Origin: Erythrophleum ivorense
Taxonomy: Eukaryota > Streptophyta > Magnoliopsida > Fabales > Fabaceae
Assembly (NCBI GenBank): GCA_026724425.1
Contig: JAIUCV010000398.1
Coordinates: 310,001-374,000, forward strand
Reading direction: 5' to 3'
DNA: 64,000 bases
Part shown: positions 36,867-48,924 of the stretch, in pieces
How the letters are laid out: each line of letters starts with the position of its first letter
Numbering within the stretch: position 1 is the first letter of the stretch
Program-made: the position numbers and the translations under genes
Notes under the pieces: model-generated
Database searches by the model: none
Told to the model about the DNA's origin: nothing
Seen by the model: only the letters and a program-made list of their open reading frames with translations

Positions 36867-39800
36867 TGTAACACCATATATTTCTAGCTCATTTCATAAC
36901 ATTTCCATGCTTTACATTCATAGATTCCATGAAAGAGCAAGAAAAAGAAAATTAAATAATGCATTTCTTTGCGTTGCGTCATGTATGAAAATGTCATTTG
37001 GTGTCATGTGGACCATGTGAGCTCATACAACATATTCTCATATTTAATTACATAAATACAACTCATTTGAATCATCAAAAGTGGGCTACATCTCGTGAAA
37101 CTTAAAGGGAAGCTTAAAATACACATATATATTTTTTACCAGATTTGTCCTCATTTCCATCACAACTTTAGAAAATAATAACTAATTTTAAAAAAATCTA
37201 AATCATGCATTCTTGGCTATTCTAGAAAGCTACACATGTCTACTTTATGCTAAAAATATGTCTAAACCATAACATCTAACATAGAGAATGTTTGACATTT
37301 GAAAAGGCCCAGAGGTCAAACTATCCACTGGTGCTATCACAGAATTCTGCATCAAACTTCAAAATTGTCCGATGGATTCCAAAAAAATCCAATGCATGCA
37401 AATGATACCAATCTAGAAAGCTGTAGATGTTAGCTAGAGGGAAAAAATAACTCTAGACTGGTTCAGGCATGCCTAGACCTAAAAAATTAATCAAACAGTA
37501 GCTGAGATTGGCTAAAGTTACTGATACTGGACAGATTCTTTGAAACTATATATATCTCTCTCTAGAGATCCAAATGAGGTGCTTCTAGTCGGCACAAGTC
37601 ACTGAGAATGTATAGTTTCTGTGTATAAAATTCATGGCAATTGGACATCATTTGAATCCTGTATGACAGATTCCATTTTTGGACCTGAGTGAACAGTAAC
37701 ATGACCAAAACCAGAAAATTTGCCAACTTTGAAAATTCATCAAATATTCTGTAGACCTTTGAAAATTCTATTCTTAATCTTCCCAAAAGGCTCTCAACAA
37801 GCACCAATTTCATGCCAAATCTCAAATCAAGAAGAGCTCATTTGGATAAAAAGTGATATATGGTTCTATTATGGTCAATTTTGACTCCATATAGGATACC
37901 AAAATATCCAAATGGCTTTTCTTGGGGTTTGGCACCTCTTAGGCAAATCTAAAAGCATAATTAGGACTTGTGTGAGCTGCCCAAATGGTTCCAAACCTCA
38001 TGCATCTCATTTTGACCATTTCACTCATATATATACAGAATTCCATAATGTCATCCAAGAAGCTCATTTGCTAAAACATGCTGAAATCATAATCTAATGC
38101 TCACATAATATATTCTCCTATTTATACATGACATATTATCATAATTACATATGTTCATAACATCATAATACATATATGTCTATTGATTACATCATTTGCC
38201 AATTGTATGGTCTTAAAGTATCAAAATTCAAGCACTTTCATGTCATCTTCTCATCTTTAAGGTAGTTGGCTTCCATTACCTTGCCCACTTGGTCCACCTA
38301 ACATATTAGAATATTAGAGAGGAGGGGGTGGGATTCAAATAATTTCAATAGCTCATCTCCCATTCAATCATACATAATGGATGCAAACAAGTCTCATAAA
38401 TGCATGTATGGTCATATTGACATATGCAAACATTCAAGAGGCATTTTCATCATCTGAGAAAGTCATACATAGCATACAAAGGCTTGTTAAGCAAGTGGAT
38501 TGGCCCCACCCATTTACTTGTGGATTTTGAACTTGCCTCACCTATTCTTTAAGAGATTCTTGGACTCAACCATGCTCTTGGGAGTCCACCTCACTTTTGG
38601 GAGATTCTTTACTTTATCTCAACCAATCTTAAGGGTTCTTGGCTCATCCACACCATGACTAAGGGTTTTTGGCCTCACCACACTCAAGTAAACCTAAGCA
38701 CACATCATAAACATCATATGAAAGCATATTGTAATACATGGTACCATGGAATCAAAGTCATACTAGAACACTTTTCATGACTTAAAAATACACATACACA
38801 CATTCAAAGATAAGTAAAGTAAACAATCATGCATGAGAGAAGGAAGAGTAAACTACCTTGGATACAATTACACACTTTTTCTCTTGAATCCAAGCTCTCT
38901 CTTTCGGTTACACACACACAAAAGTGTGAGGATGATTTCTCTTGGCCTAAACACAATTTATGGAAGCCAATTAGGTTTATGGAATTAATTCTAATGCCAC
39001 ACAATTTGCTTAGACTCGAGCTTGATCTATAACCCTTATTATGGTTCCATAAATGCACCTAATAAAGCAACACCCGTCAAATAAATTCTAAGCTCCATTC
39101 TTTCCTTTCAAATATGATTCTTGACTCCTTTTAAGAGTCATCACATAATTAAAACTAAGAGCCTAACTATATGTTGTTTCTTTAGGTCATATTATGGAAC
39201 ATAAAGCACCAACTTATTCTCTAAGCTTCCTAAATTTTTCTCAAGGCATCCTTTCATATTCATTCATCATATATGACTCAAAAATGGATTTAGAAAATTT
39301 TAAAACTCTCCCTAGCTATAAGAACCTCTCTTGGCCAAACCTATGCATGGTTTTGGCACCCATAGACTTTGCTTTATTTTCTCAAGGGGAGAAGCACATG
39401 GGGAGAATTCTAGGGATCTTAGAAGCTTAATTAAACTTTTATTTAGGCATATGTATCATTGTACAAAATCAGATTTTATAATGTGCACTTGAAACCCTAA
39501 AAATTGCATCTTGAAATTCTATGGTTTTTTGTTAATTCTCTTTGCATATTCTTAATCTCCACACATTTTTTCCTTAGAATCACCCTTGGTTCTGAACCCT
39601 CCTAGGGTTTCTTGAGTGGGGTGAAATGGTGGAGGAAGGGAAGAAAGGATATCAACAATGGAAGAAGAAATTACCTTGTTTTCTTGCTTTTTCTTACTTG
39701 AATCTTGCTTTCTCTAGGCTGCTTTCTCTAGGCTCCTCTCTTCAAATCCGAATTTTTCCTTAAGTTTCTCCCTTAAAATAGGTTTGTAAACTTCATTTTA

Positions 39801-40554
39801 ATCAAAGGAAACAAAGGAGAATGGAGGAGAGGAGGTTAGGATGGAAGAAAGCATGAAAAACTACCAAGAAACCATACCTTAAGCCTTTGATTTCTCTTCT
39901 CCTTCTTTTTCCCTTGGTGTGCCTAAACCCTAGCTTCATTCTCTGAATTTGGGCAGAAAAATATGAGACTAAATGAAGAAGGGAGTGGGGCGCCTCCTAT
40001 TTATAGGTGGAGGAGAATGGCTTTTTCAAAAATTTATATTTTACCCTTCATTCTTGGCATTTTCATTTTTCATTCGTTTGAGCTCTTTTTTTAGAACAAT
40101 CTTTTCTATTATAAAATTTATGTTCCCAATTTAGTAAAATACCTTTGGAATCACTCAAATCAGAGCTAAAACCTTCCCTAATAGATCCGTCAAAGTTTGG
40201 GTATACCAACATTAGAAAACGTCCACCGGAGGGGATTTAACTATCCTAGGACTTCCCATGGTTTTTAGGGCCTCTGAGAACTTCGAGAACTCAAAATTTT
40301 CATTTAAAAAGCATTCCTATGTGGATTCCAAAATTTGTTCAAAATTACGAAAATGCCATTACGTTTCATAAGATTTCTATCAAAATTTATTTTTTCATTC
40401 TAACTCTATTTTTCTTTCCATCTAAGGTTAAAATTCTCATTTTTAGGAGTCTAGAATGTTACTCAAATTTTTTGGGACCTTAACTAATTCATTCCAGGGG
40501 ACTTGCTTTGAAAACACGCATGTTTCTGTCGTTTAACGAAAATCGGACGTTACA
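36867..40554 (-). mobile_element. solo-LTR-like element 4, long relative of family A (3,688 bp)
   Basis: On the minus strand it starts TGTAACGTCC at 40554 and ends GGTGTTACA at 36867. The last two thirds match family A, for example the stretch around 37560-37680 against 21260-21360. The first kilobase differs and lacks the palindrome cluster. The flanking five bases (CCCAG on the left, CCATG on the right) agree at only three positions, so the insertion is old, an end is misplaced, or it was rearranged. No internal genes accompany it. Confidence 0.65.
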
Positions 40555-40593
40555 CCATGGGTGTAAAGACCTAACAAAATAAAAAAAATTTTG

Positions 40594-42677
40594 TTAAACT
40601 TCTCGCCAGAGTTCCCATGTAATTTCCTTAAGCAAGTGGCATTTCCCATCAAGTCTGACCTTGTCTTCCAGGATAAAAGAGTGAACACCGGTTGGCTTCT
40701 AAATATAGAAAATCCTTAAGGATTTAGAATACCAAACTTTGGAATAGTTAATGAATTACTCAACCAAGATCTGCTACTCTTCTCATCAGTAGTGATTATT
40801 GATTGAAGATGCTTCTCATGCATATTACCATCAACTACTAGTGGGAGAAATTGACTTGTATTAAGTATGTCACAAACAAAATATGAAGATCCATTAACCT
40901 ATTCAATCATTGCACTTACTCCATCCATCTCACTAAATCTTGAAACTGGACCAATCATGGAACTAACCAAACATGGAAAAGCAAGGGCAAGAAGCCTAGA
41001 ACCTCTTTTTAATGTATAAAACTATACCTTCCTTAAAGAAGCATGCTTGTGCAAAAGTAAAGCAGGTTCATGGAAATTTGAATGAAATGTCCATGTCCAA
41101 GTTTGATACACATATTGCCTTAACCATACAAAAAGTTTTATGCTTGTCAAGTATCTCTAAAAGCTATATATTGAATGAAAAAGTAGTATATGCAATAATG
41201 TAACATTAACATCAAGTTGACACTTCAATTCCATTCTTGTCAAGCTTATCTCACCGACTATCTTGTTAACATATAATGGATGGGTATGGAATGCACGAAG
41301 CATAAAGATGGTAGATATTGTTGCTATAGGAATAAGAAAAGAATCACCTTCAAACTTTTGGAAAAAGGCACCCTACAACAAATTGACGAACTCAAAAAGG
41401 CTTAATTTCCCATCAATGCATCTTGTCCCCTCTACCAATATAACATGAATGAATACAAAGGAACCAAGTCCAAATGTTGGAATACAAGCCAAATACCAAG
41501 CTTCTTTAACTATTCCAGGATTAAACACTAAAATACATAATGGCAACAAAGTTGGAAAACCAACACATGATGGAGAAATTTTAATGCAACCATTTGATAA
41601 ACACCAAGTGAGCAACTCAAAGAGGATGCAATAATATTCAAATTCATGGATATTAACAACAGTGTTGCCCAACTCAATCATCTTCATCTATATGCATTCC
41701 AAACCATCTTCGTGAAGTGGGGTCTGCACATAATCTGATTGTTGGTTGAGGACATAAGCTAAGTAAGGAGTTAGATTAAGCAATTTATCAACTTCAGGGT
41801 CATTATTAAGTCTAAACCATAGCATAGACTCAAACCAACTCATTTTAGTATAATCTGTCTTTAGCAAACCCAATACTATGCCTATTGATGATATGTTCCA
41901 AATATTCCCATTAACATCAACAATTAGAGCATCAATAAGAGGATTGATAAAGAACCCATGTTTTTGTAGCATATTACCATATCTTCCACTATCAAAATGA
42001 CCACCAACACTTATCATGGAACAAAGCCTCGAAGGAGACCCATGAACTGTATTTTGTGTTAGTATACTAAGATCAAAAACAAATTTAACATGCAAACCAT
42101 GAACTTGTGATATGAAAATCATAGACAAATAGAGATGAATATAGCTAGGAATTTGAGGACAATTGAAAGGTCTAACCATGAAAGGAGGAATGAAAGGCAA
42201 TTGAAATACAATCTTGGCTCTAAATTCTAGTACTACCTTATTTATACGAGGCTCCAAAAACACATCGATCCACCTAAATTGCATTAAGAAGGACTAATGA
42301 TGGTGGATGAACAATAACATCATTACCATTGATGGATTACAACAAGGTTTTGGATGCATTGAAGAGATCTAGAAATGCTATAAGAGAAATGGCATAAAGG
42401 TCTTTGGTGACAATGTCTACTTCTTCAATGTCGACAGAAATAGATTATACATCGATGATTGTCAACAACAAAGCTCCAATAACCGCTAGTGCACCATGTT
42501 CTACCATAACCATAAAGGTCTCCATGGTGGCCTATGTTTCAATTTCTGCATTAATCATCTCTCTCATACCATCATGCATAAACTCCCTTAAGGCTGTGAT
42601 CTCCTTCTGAACTTCTCCATTTGCACTGCTACTTGCTCCAGATCCATAGCTAATGTAAAGAGCTTTTCAGTGTCCAT
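40594..42677 (-). pseudogene. unrecognised protein remnant of the old split element
   Basis: I do not recognise this protein. On the minus strand a first ATG at 42677, just inside the old element, opens a charged stretch (MDTEKLFTLAMDLEQVAVQM). After several breaks, a long frame runs 42284-41373 with only one stop (41690-41688), about 300 codons. Further coding-like sequence ends at a stop at 40596-40594 in another frame. The long frame is rich in hydrophobic and aromatic residues. It contains no zinc knuckle, protease, RT or integrase motif. It may be the private protein of a non-autonomous element or a captured host gene fragment. Confidence 0.45.
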
Positions 42678-42713
42678 TTTCTTCCCTTAGATCAAAGCTG
42701 CCAATGATAGATT

Positions 42714-42718
42714 AGTAA
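42714..42718. repeat. target-site duplication AGTAA, left copy
   Basis: This is identical to 52810-52814 on the other side of the Ty3/Gypsy element. Joining the flanks with one copy restores a continuous sequence of the old split element. Confidence 0.9.
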
Positions 42719-44227
42719 TGTCACACTCAAAAAATTTAAGTGCGTTGGCGCAGAAGACAAACAATCCCCCCTACCACAAGTCTATTTGTATTGACATACT
42801 CCTCAAAATTTAGAGCATATCTCTAAATCATAACTTCATATAATAAGACTATGGGTATCACTTCCAAATCATCTTTATACAAAACATATAAGTTTTTAGG
42901 TGACTTTTGTAGAAATTTTGGCAAAGTCTCCTCTATAATTTAGACTTCCCGATATTTCTACATTCAGCCAGCTAAAACAATACATTTAAAAGAAACATCC
43001 AGTATTAATTCAGACCAATAAATAAACTTCTGGGGATTGGGGATACCCTATTTATGATTCAATGGAGCCACACTCTACACTGTTCAAAACAAAATAGATT
43101 ATATGTATATGAACAAAATGCACCCACATGAGCAACTGCGGGCTCGCCAAAAGAAATGAATAGAATATCAACTACTAGTAAGCTGCTGAGGGTGGACTAG
43201 GGTCTGCACCGCTATCTAAGAAAAAAATATTTAAAAAAAGAGGTGAGTTTTCCACTCAATGAATAAGAAATGCCAACTCTTAATAGAAGGGACAAGGCAT
43301 GTAAAAAAAAACATATGATGCATGAAGCATGCCTTATGCAAATCATTTCTTAAAATACACTGGAAGCATCTAGGCAGAACTAATTGAAACAGACACACAG
43401 CACACAGCTCGTGGGGGAAATGACCACAGACGTAAAGCATTCTGCTTGCGAAAACAAAACAAATCCACGTGTAGTGGCCACCCACACGGGGCCAGCAACA
43501 CCCCTGCTAGCTGGGTTACAGATCATGGTGCACTATGGCTAACAACTACTGCTGTTAGCTACAGGGTTCTGAGCAGATAACCTCTTAAAGTAATACGTTT
43601 CTCAAATTAGCATTTTAGATAGAACACCTTTCACATATGTTCAATATCAAAGTTTTCAAATAACTCAAATAGACTTAAATTTGCAAAATTTTTATGTTCA
43701 AATCAATTTTTCAGTAAACATACATATGACAAGCATTTAAATACGTAACTCCATAAATAGATTATCAAAATTTAGAACACTGCAAGAAAACTTAGTAACA
43801 AAATAATGAATACTAGTTACTCACGGTCCGCATTACTTACTCACCATCCAAGATGATACAGAAATTCCTTGCTCACTCGTCAGCTATGACTCCTTCTCCT
43901 GAATACCCTATAATACCCGTTCATCAAATTTTAGAGTTTGGATAACTATAATTTATCTCATAAAGAACTTATCTTGTTTGAAAAAAAAAGTTTCCATATC
44001 TCGCGAGGTAGAAGCATGGATAAGAACGAGCAAGAATAAAATACGCACTTCATATGGCTAAAAAATCCCTCTTTTCAACGAATAAGAGAATAGTTATGTC
44101 CCCTCACAATATCACTAGCCTGCTCTATTTGATTGAGATTCGAAAAAAAAGAGAAAGAAAAAATAAAATTTAAACTATGATTTCGTTAAATTCCATTGAC
44201 ATCTTATCCTTCATTGCCTCCTAACAC

Positions 44228-44260
<33 letters not shown>

Positions 44261-45287
44261 CCAAATGACTAATTCCACCTTTCTCCTCCTCAATTTCATG
44301 CCTTCTGTAGCCCACATAACATACACATACATATATATATATATAGCAACAAGGTTTAGGCTTTCCTCGAATGCATTTTTCAAACCACCTAAGGAACTAC
44401 CATGAGTTCTACACTTAAAAGCTAAGACTCATTCAAGGGAAGAAAGAAAAATGAAACTACATTAGTCTTAGGCCCTTACCTTTCTCTAATCCACATAAAA
44501 GCTCGAAGCAAAAGCCAAAACAAAATGGAGAAGGCTCACCCTACACCATGGCTGTCCATCCTATTAGTAGAACACGATGAAGAGAAGCCTATTCTACATA
44601 AGTGAAAATGGGTAAGTAAGAAACACAAGGGAACTTAATTTTGTAACAGAAAATTCATGTAGAAATGAGAGCAATAACGTTGAGGGAGGATCGAAATACA
44701 TTCTAGCATAAAGGAAACTAAGATTGCTCCAACCAAAATCATTCTCTTACATAAAATTTTAGTCTACACAACACTTCCCACCAGCTCATTTTACACCAGG
44801 GAAATACGCTACAGAACTAAGAAGCAGGGGAGGAAGACGCGTTTAAAACAGAACCAAAAGAAGCAATACACACAGCAAAAACTCCAGACCTAGGAAAGGA
44901 ACTTATACGGCGTTACCAATAACAAAGCAACAAAATTCAACATATAACAAGAAGAAGGTGAGTAGCAAAAAAAAAATCGAATCAGAGGAGAGCAAAGTGA
45001 TGGTGAACAGAAGAGAGAAGGTGTAGCTCTTCTAATGCAACTTCTGCTACTTCTTCTGACCGAAAAGATGAAGGTAGGTGAAGGTTCTGTGCTACAGAAG
45101 TTTGAGTTGCAAAATGATGTAAAACCCTAACTTAAAGTAGATACAAGAGGGGTATATAAGGGATAATAGAAAATTGCAAAAGAAAGAAAAGAATAGATAC
45201 ATGGCAGCTTCAGGATTCAAACGCAAGTTATATATATAGTTTTTTTTTTCATGCACGTCTGGTCTTTACTCACGTTTGGTCTTTACA
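42719..45287 (-). repeat. 3' LTR of the Ty3/Gypsy element (2,569 bp)
   Basis: It is the partner of 50272-52809. It starts (minus strand) TGTAAAGACC and ends GTGTGACA-like at 42719. Near its start it has an extra 17-bp duplication containing GGTCTTTAC that the other LTR lacks. A long TA microsatellite lies at about 44230-44258. Confidence 0.92.
44230..44258. repeat. TA microsatellite
   Basis: A perfect run of TA units lies inside the 3' LTR. The matching run in the 5' LTR (about 51783-51797) is shorter, showing change since insertion. Confidence 0.9.
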
Positions 45288-45300
45288 ATCTCCCCCCCTA
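45288..45300 (-). other. polypurine tract of the Ty3/Gypsy element
   Basis: TAGGGGGGGAGAT on the minus strand lies directly before the 3' LTR, as expected for the plus-strand primer. Confidence 0.85.
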
Positions 45301-45342
45301 AAAAAAATTTGATCCCCGAATTTGTATATATGTGTACTAACC

Positions 45343-45776
45343 TTAGTTCTCAAATAGATAGGTGTACTTTGCATGCATTTCACTTTCTATTTCCCACATA
45401 GTCTCCTCTGGTGTATGGTGACACCATAACACCTTTACTGACATAATCTCTTTAGAGCGTAACTTCTTCATTTGTCTATCTAAGATTGCCACAGGAGTTT
45501 CTTTATAAGTTAAACCTTCACCTAAAGAAACATCTTGATTCTGCAACACGTTAGAGGGGTCAGTAGATACTTTCTTAACATTGAAACATGAAATACTGGG
45601 TGAATATTAGATAACTCTGGTGGCAACGCCAACCGATAGGCTACAACCCCAACTCGCTCTAGGATCTCAAATGGTCCTATATATCTCGAGCTCCACTTTC
45701 CTTTCTTCCCAAATCTCTTCACACCCTTCATCGGAGACATCTTGAGAAACACATAATCTCTAATCATAAACTCCAA
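45343..45776 (-). pseudogene. integrase C-terminal and chromodomain-like tail, frameshifted
   Basis: The first frame (45776-45522) carries the Gypsy integrase C-terminal GPY/F-type block with KWSSRYIGPFEILERVG and then HPVFHVSMLRKY. A frameshift leads into a second frame (to the stop at 45343) with PVAILDRQMKKLRSKE and VKVLW...W..E..M..KY, the pattern of the chromodomain-like tail of Del/Tekay elements. Such tails steer integration to chromatin marks. It begins directly after a TGA stop at 45783-45785. Confidence 0.8.
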
Positions 45777-45785
45777 ATCATGGCG

Positions 45786-46643
45786 TCAGTGGTCCACGTA
45801 CACTTTCTGCCTGTTTTGAGCTGCTATCAATCTCTCCTTGATTACTTTCACTTTTTCCAAGGCATCTTGCACTAACTCAGGCCCTAGTGATTTAACTTCT
45901 CTAGTTTCAAACCATCCAATGGGAGATCTGCACCGTCTCCTATACAATGCCTCGAAGGGTGCCATCTGTATGCTAGCTTGATAACTATTATTATAAGCGA
46001 ATTCCACCAATGATAAATAGTTATCCTAGCTGCCTCCAAAGTCTATAACATACAACCTTAACATATCTTCTATTGTTTGTATAGTCCTCTCCGATTACCT
46101 ATCAGTCTGAGGATGAAAGGTAATGCTAAGATCTAATCGGGTAACCATAGGTTCTTGAAAGGCTTTCCAAAACTTAAAAGAAAATTGAGATCCTCGATTA
46201 GAAATTATAGACATTGAAACACCATAAAGTTTCACTATCCCATTTATGTAAAGCTGTGCATATTTTGCAACATTGTACGTTGTTTTTATAAGGAGAAAAT
46301 GAGCTATTTTAATGAGTCTATCCACAATCACCTAGATAGAATCGTAACCCTTTACTGTTCGGGGTAGTCCCGTTACAAAGTCCATAATAACTCTTTCCCA
46401 TTTCCACTCGGGTATCTCCAGCCGTTGATATAGTCCTGTAGGTTTCTGGTGTTCTGCTTTAACTTGCTGACATGCCAAACAATGAGAAACAAAATTCGCT
46501 ATATCTCTCTTCATGCCTTCCCACCAATACACTTGCTTTAAATCTTGATACATCTTTGTAGAACCTAGATGGATGGTATACTGGGAACAATGAGCTTCTT
46601 CCATAAGTTCTCTCCTCAAATCTTCCACATTTGGCACACACAA
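45786..46643 (-). pseudogene. integrase, broken
   Basis: Integrase inserts the cDNA into the genome. The N-terminal zinc-binding region is visible (two His, then CLAC), followed by the first catalytic Asp in VIMDFVTGLP. A TAG stop replaces the Trp after GYDSI. The second catalytic Asp is Asn (ISNRG, codon at 46197-46199). A TAA stop follows HPQTDR, just before the catalytic Glu in SER. The rest continues as MVEFAYNNSYQ to VYVDH and ends at a TGA that replaces Arg. Confidence 0.9.
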
Positions 46644-47339
46644 TTAAGTACCGAACCATAAAACTCCATTTGAATCTAAAATGAATTCATTTTTCTGTCC
46701 ACTTTTGACATCATCCCCCAATTTACATATTTGTGCATCCTTGACCTGGGCAGTTCTCAACCTTTCAAATAGAGGTGAACGAAGTTGTACATGAGCTAAA
46801 AATATTCTGGGCTTTTTAATTTCAAATTGGATTCCTGAACCCTCAATCTTATGGAGATCTACAATTAGTGGCCTCCTTACTTCCACAATATGGTTCAAAC
46901 TCCCCATAGATTTCCTGCTCAGAGCATCCGCCACTATATTAGCCTTACCTGGATGATACAAAATAGTATAATCATAATCTTTAAGCAACTCCATCCACCA
47001 CCTTTGCCTTAGATTCAGATTCTGCTGTTGGAAGATATATTTAAGGCTTTTGTGATTGGTGTAGATTTCACATGTCTCACCATATAAATAATGCCTCCAA
47101 ATTTTGAGAGCAAAGACCACTGCCGCCATCTTTAAATCATGCGTTGGGTAATTCTGCTCATGCTTCTTAAGTTGTCTAGAGGCATAAGCAATTACGTGAC
47201 CATGCTGCATCAATACACATCCCAATCCTACCCTAGAAGCATCATAGTACACAATATAACCCCCAGACCCCGAGAGTAATGTCAAAACTAATGCAGAAGT
47301 CAGACAATTTTTCAATTTCTGAAAACCCTCTTCACACAC
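46644..47339 (-). pseudogene. RNase H domain and linker, inactive
   Basis: RNase H removes the RNA template during reverse transcription. This frame is open for 231 codons. The first catalytic Asp is in YYDAS. The next acidic position reads Lys (THDLKMAAVVFAL, codon 47130-47132), where the family has Glu. The third reads Asn (YTNHKSLKYIF, codon 47055-47057), where the family has Asp. The last Asp is kept in VADALSRK. An open frame without function shows that stops are only part of the decay. Confidence 0.9.
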
Positions 47340-47366
47340 CTCAGACCACTGAAATTTTACATTCTT

Positions 47367-48160
47367 TTAGGTTAATCTTGTTAATGATGACACAGCTATT
47401 TTAGAAAAGTCTTTAACAAACCGATGATAATAGCCTGCCCAGCCCAAGAAACTACGAACCTCTATAACTATAGTAGGTCTCAGCCATTTTTGAACCACTT
47501 CCACTTTACTTGGATCTACTTGCACCCTATCTTTCAAGATTACATAGCCTAAGAAGGCAATTTTTCCTAGCCAAAATTGACATTTAGAAAATTTAGCATA
47601 TAATTGGTATTCCCTCAACACTTATAACGCCACTCTCAGGTGCTGCTCATGCTCTTCATAGCTCTTAGAATAAATCAAAATATCATTAATGAAGACGATA
47701 ATAAATTGGTCTAAAAATGGCTTGAACACTCGATTCATCAAGTCCATAAATGCAGCTGGGGCATTGGTTAACCCAAACGACATCATTAAAAATTCATAAT
47801 GACCATACCTGTCCTCAAAGTAGTTTTAGGGATGTCTTCACCTTTTATTCACAGCTGATGATAACCCGATCTTAAGTCAATTTTTAAGAAACATTGAGCT
47901 CCCTGTAACTGGTCAAATAAATCATCTATACGAGGCAAAGGATATTTATTCTTCACTGTCACTTTGTTCAGCTATCTGTAATTTACACATAAGCGAAGAG
48001 AACTATCTTTCTTCTTAACAAAAAGTACAGCAGCGCATCAAGAGGACGTACTAGGGTGAATAAAACCCTTATCCAACAAGTCCTGTAATTGATTCTTTAA
48101 TTCACTAAGCGCCAAGGGCGCCATTTTATAAAGAAGAATAGATATAGGCTAAGTACCTAG
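47367..48160 (-). pseudogene. reverse transcriptase, broken
   Basis: The minus strand shows LFVKKKDSSLRLCVNYR, then YPLPRIDDLFDQLQGA and SYG-type palm residues (MMSFGLTNAPAAF) across frame changes. The catalytic box reads FINDILIYSKS, so the first of the two paired Asp residues is Asn (codon 47685-47687). A TAA stop follows HLRVAL. The thumb follows as KFSKCQFWLGKIAFLGYVI and FLGWAGYYHRFVKDFSKIA. It is inactive. Confidence 0.9.
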
Positions 48161-48465
48161 TAGTACATCAATATAAAATTCAATTTCCCTTTTAGGAGGT
48201 AACCTTGGTAATTCCTTGGGGAAAATATCAGGGAATTTTTTACCACTGGAACCTGTTCCAAAATTAGGACTTGTACTTCCATATCTCGAACCATCGCTAA
48301 ATATCCTTGACACCCCTTTTTCAAGAGTCTCTGAGCTTCTATAATAGATATTAAATTGTTTGATACTTCACTTCGATCACCTTGAATGACAAGGGGAGGT
48401 TTACTGGGAAAGTTACATCTCACTAACTTAAGATGACAATCCACAACTGCATAGCAGGATGCTAA

Positions 48466-48744
48466 TCAATCCATTCCGAGTATTACATCAAACTCTGTTA
48501 TTGCAAGTACTATCAAATCAACTAGTGTCTCACAATTGGCCAGTGTAATCACACAAGCCTTATACACCCATTCAACCATTACAAATTCCCCCACTAGGGT
48601 TGCAACAAGTAGCGAGCACTCTAATTTTTCAGAGTCCTTACCAATCTTTTTTGCAAAATAGGGAGATAAATAGGAATGTGTAGAGCCAGGATCAAATAAT
48701 AAGTAAGTAGCATACGAACATACTGTAAGTGTACTTGTTACCAC
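48466..48744 (-). pseudogene. retroviral-type aspartic protease of the Ty3/Gypsy element
   Basis: The frame carries LLFDPGSTHSYLSPYFA, where the catalytic Asp is kept in a DPGST variant common in plant Gypsy elements, and later DVILGMD. A TGA stop at 48466-48468 replaces the Trp that normally follows GMD. The linker to RT continues in the same frame as VDCHLKLV and so on. Confidence 0.85.
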
Positions 48745-48924
48745 AACATTAAATGCTTGTCCATCCTGTCTATTTAGTGCAAAAACTCAAGCCTGACCCT
48801 GTCCTGCAATTGCTTGACCTCTGCCTACTACTGCCCCATTACTGCTACTTCGACCACTCTAAACTGTAACTGCACTAGTAGATGGAGTCCCTATTGAGAA
48901 TTGCTTAGTGGGTCGAACTGATCC

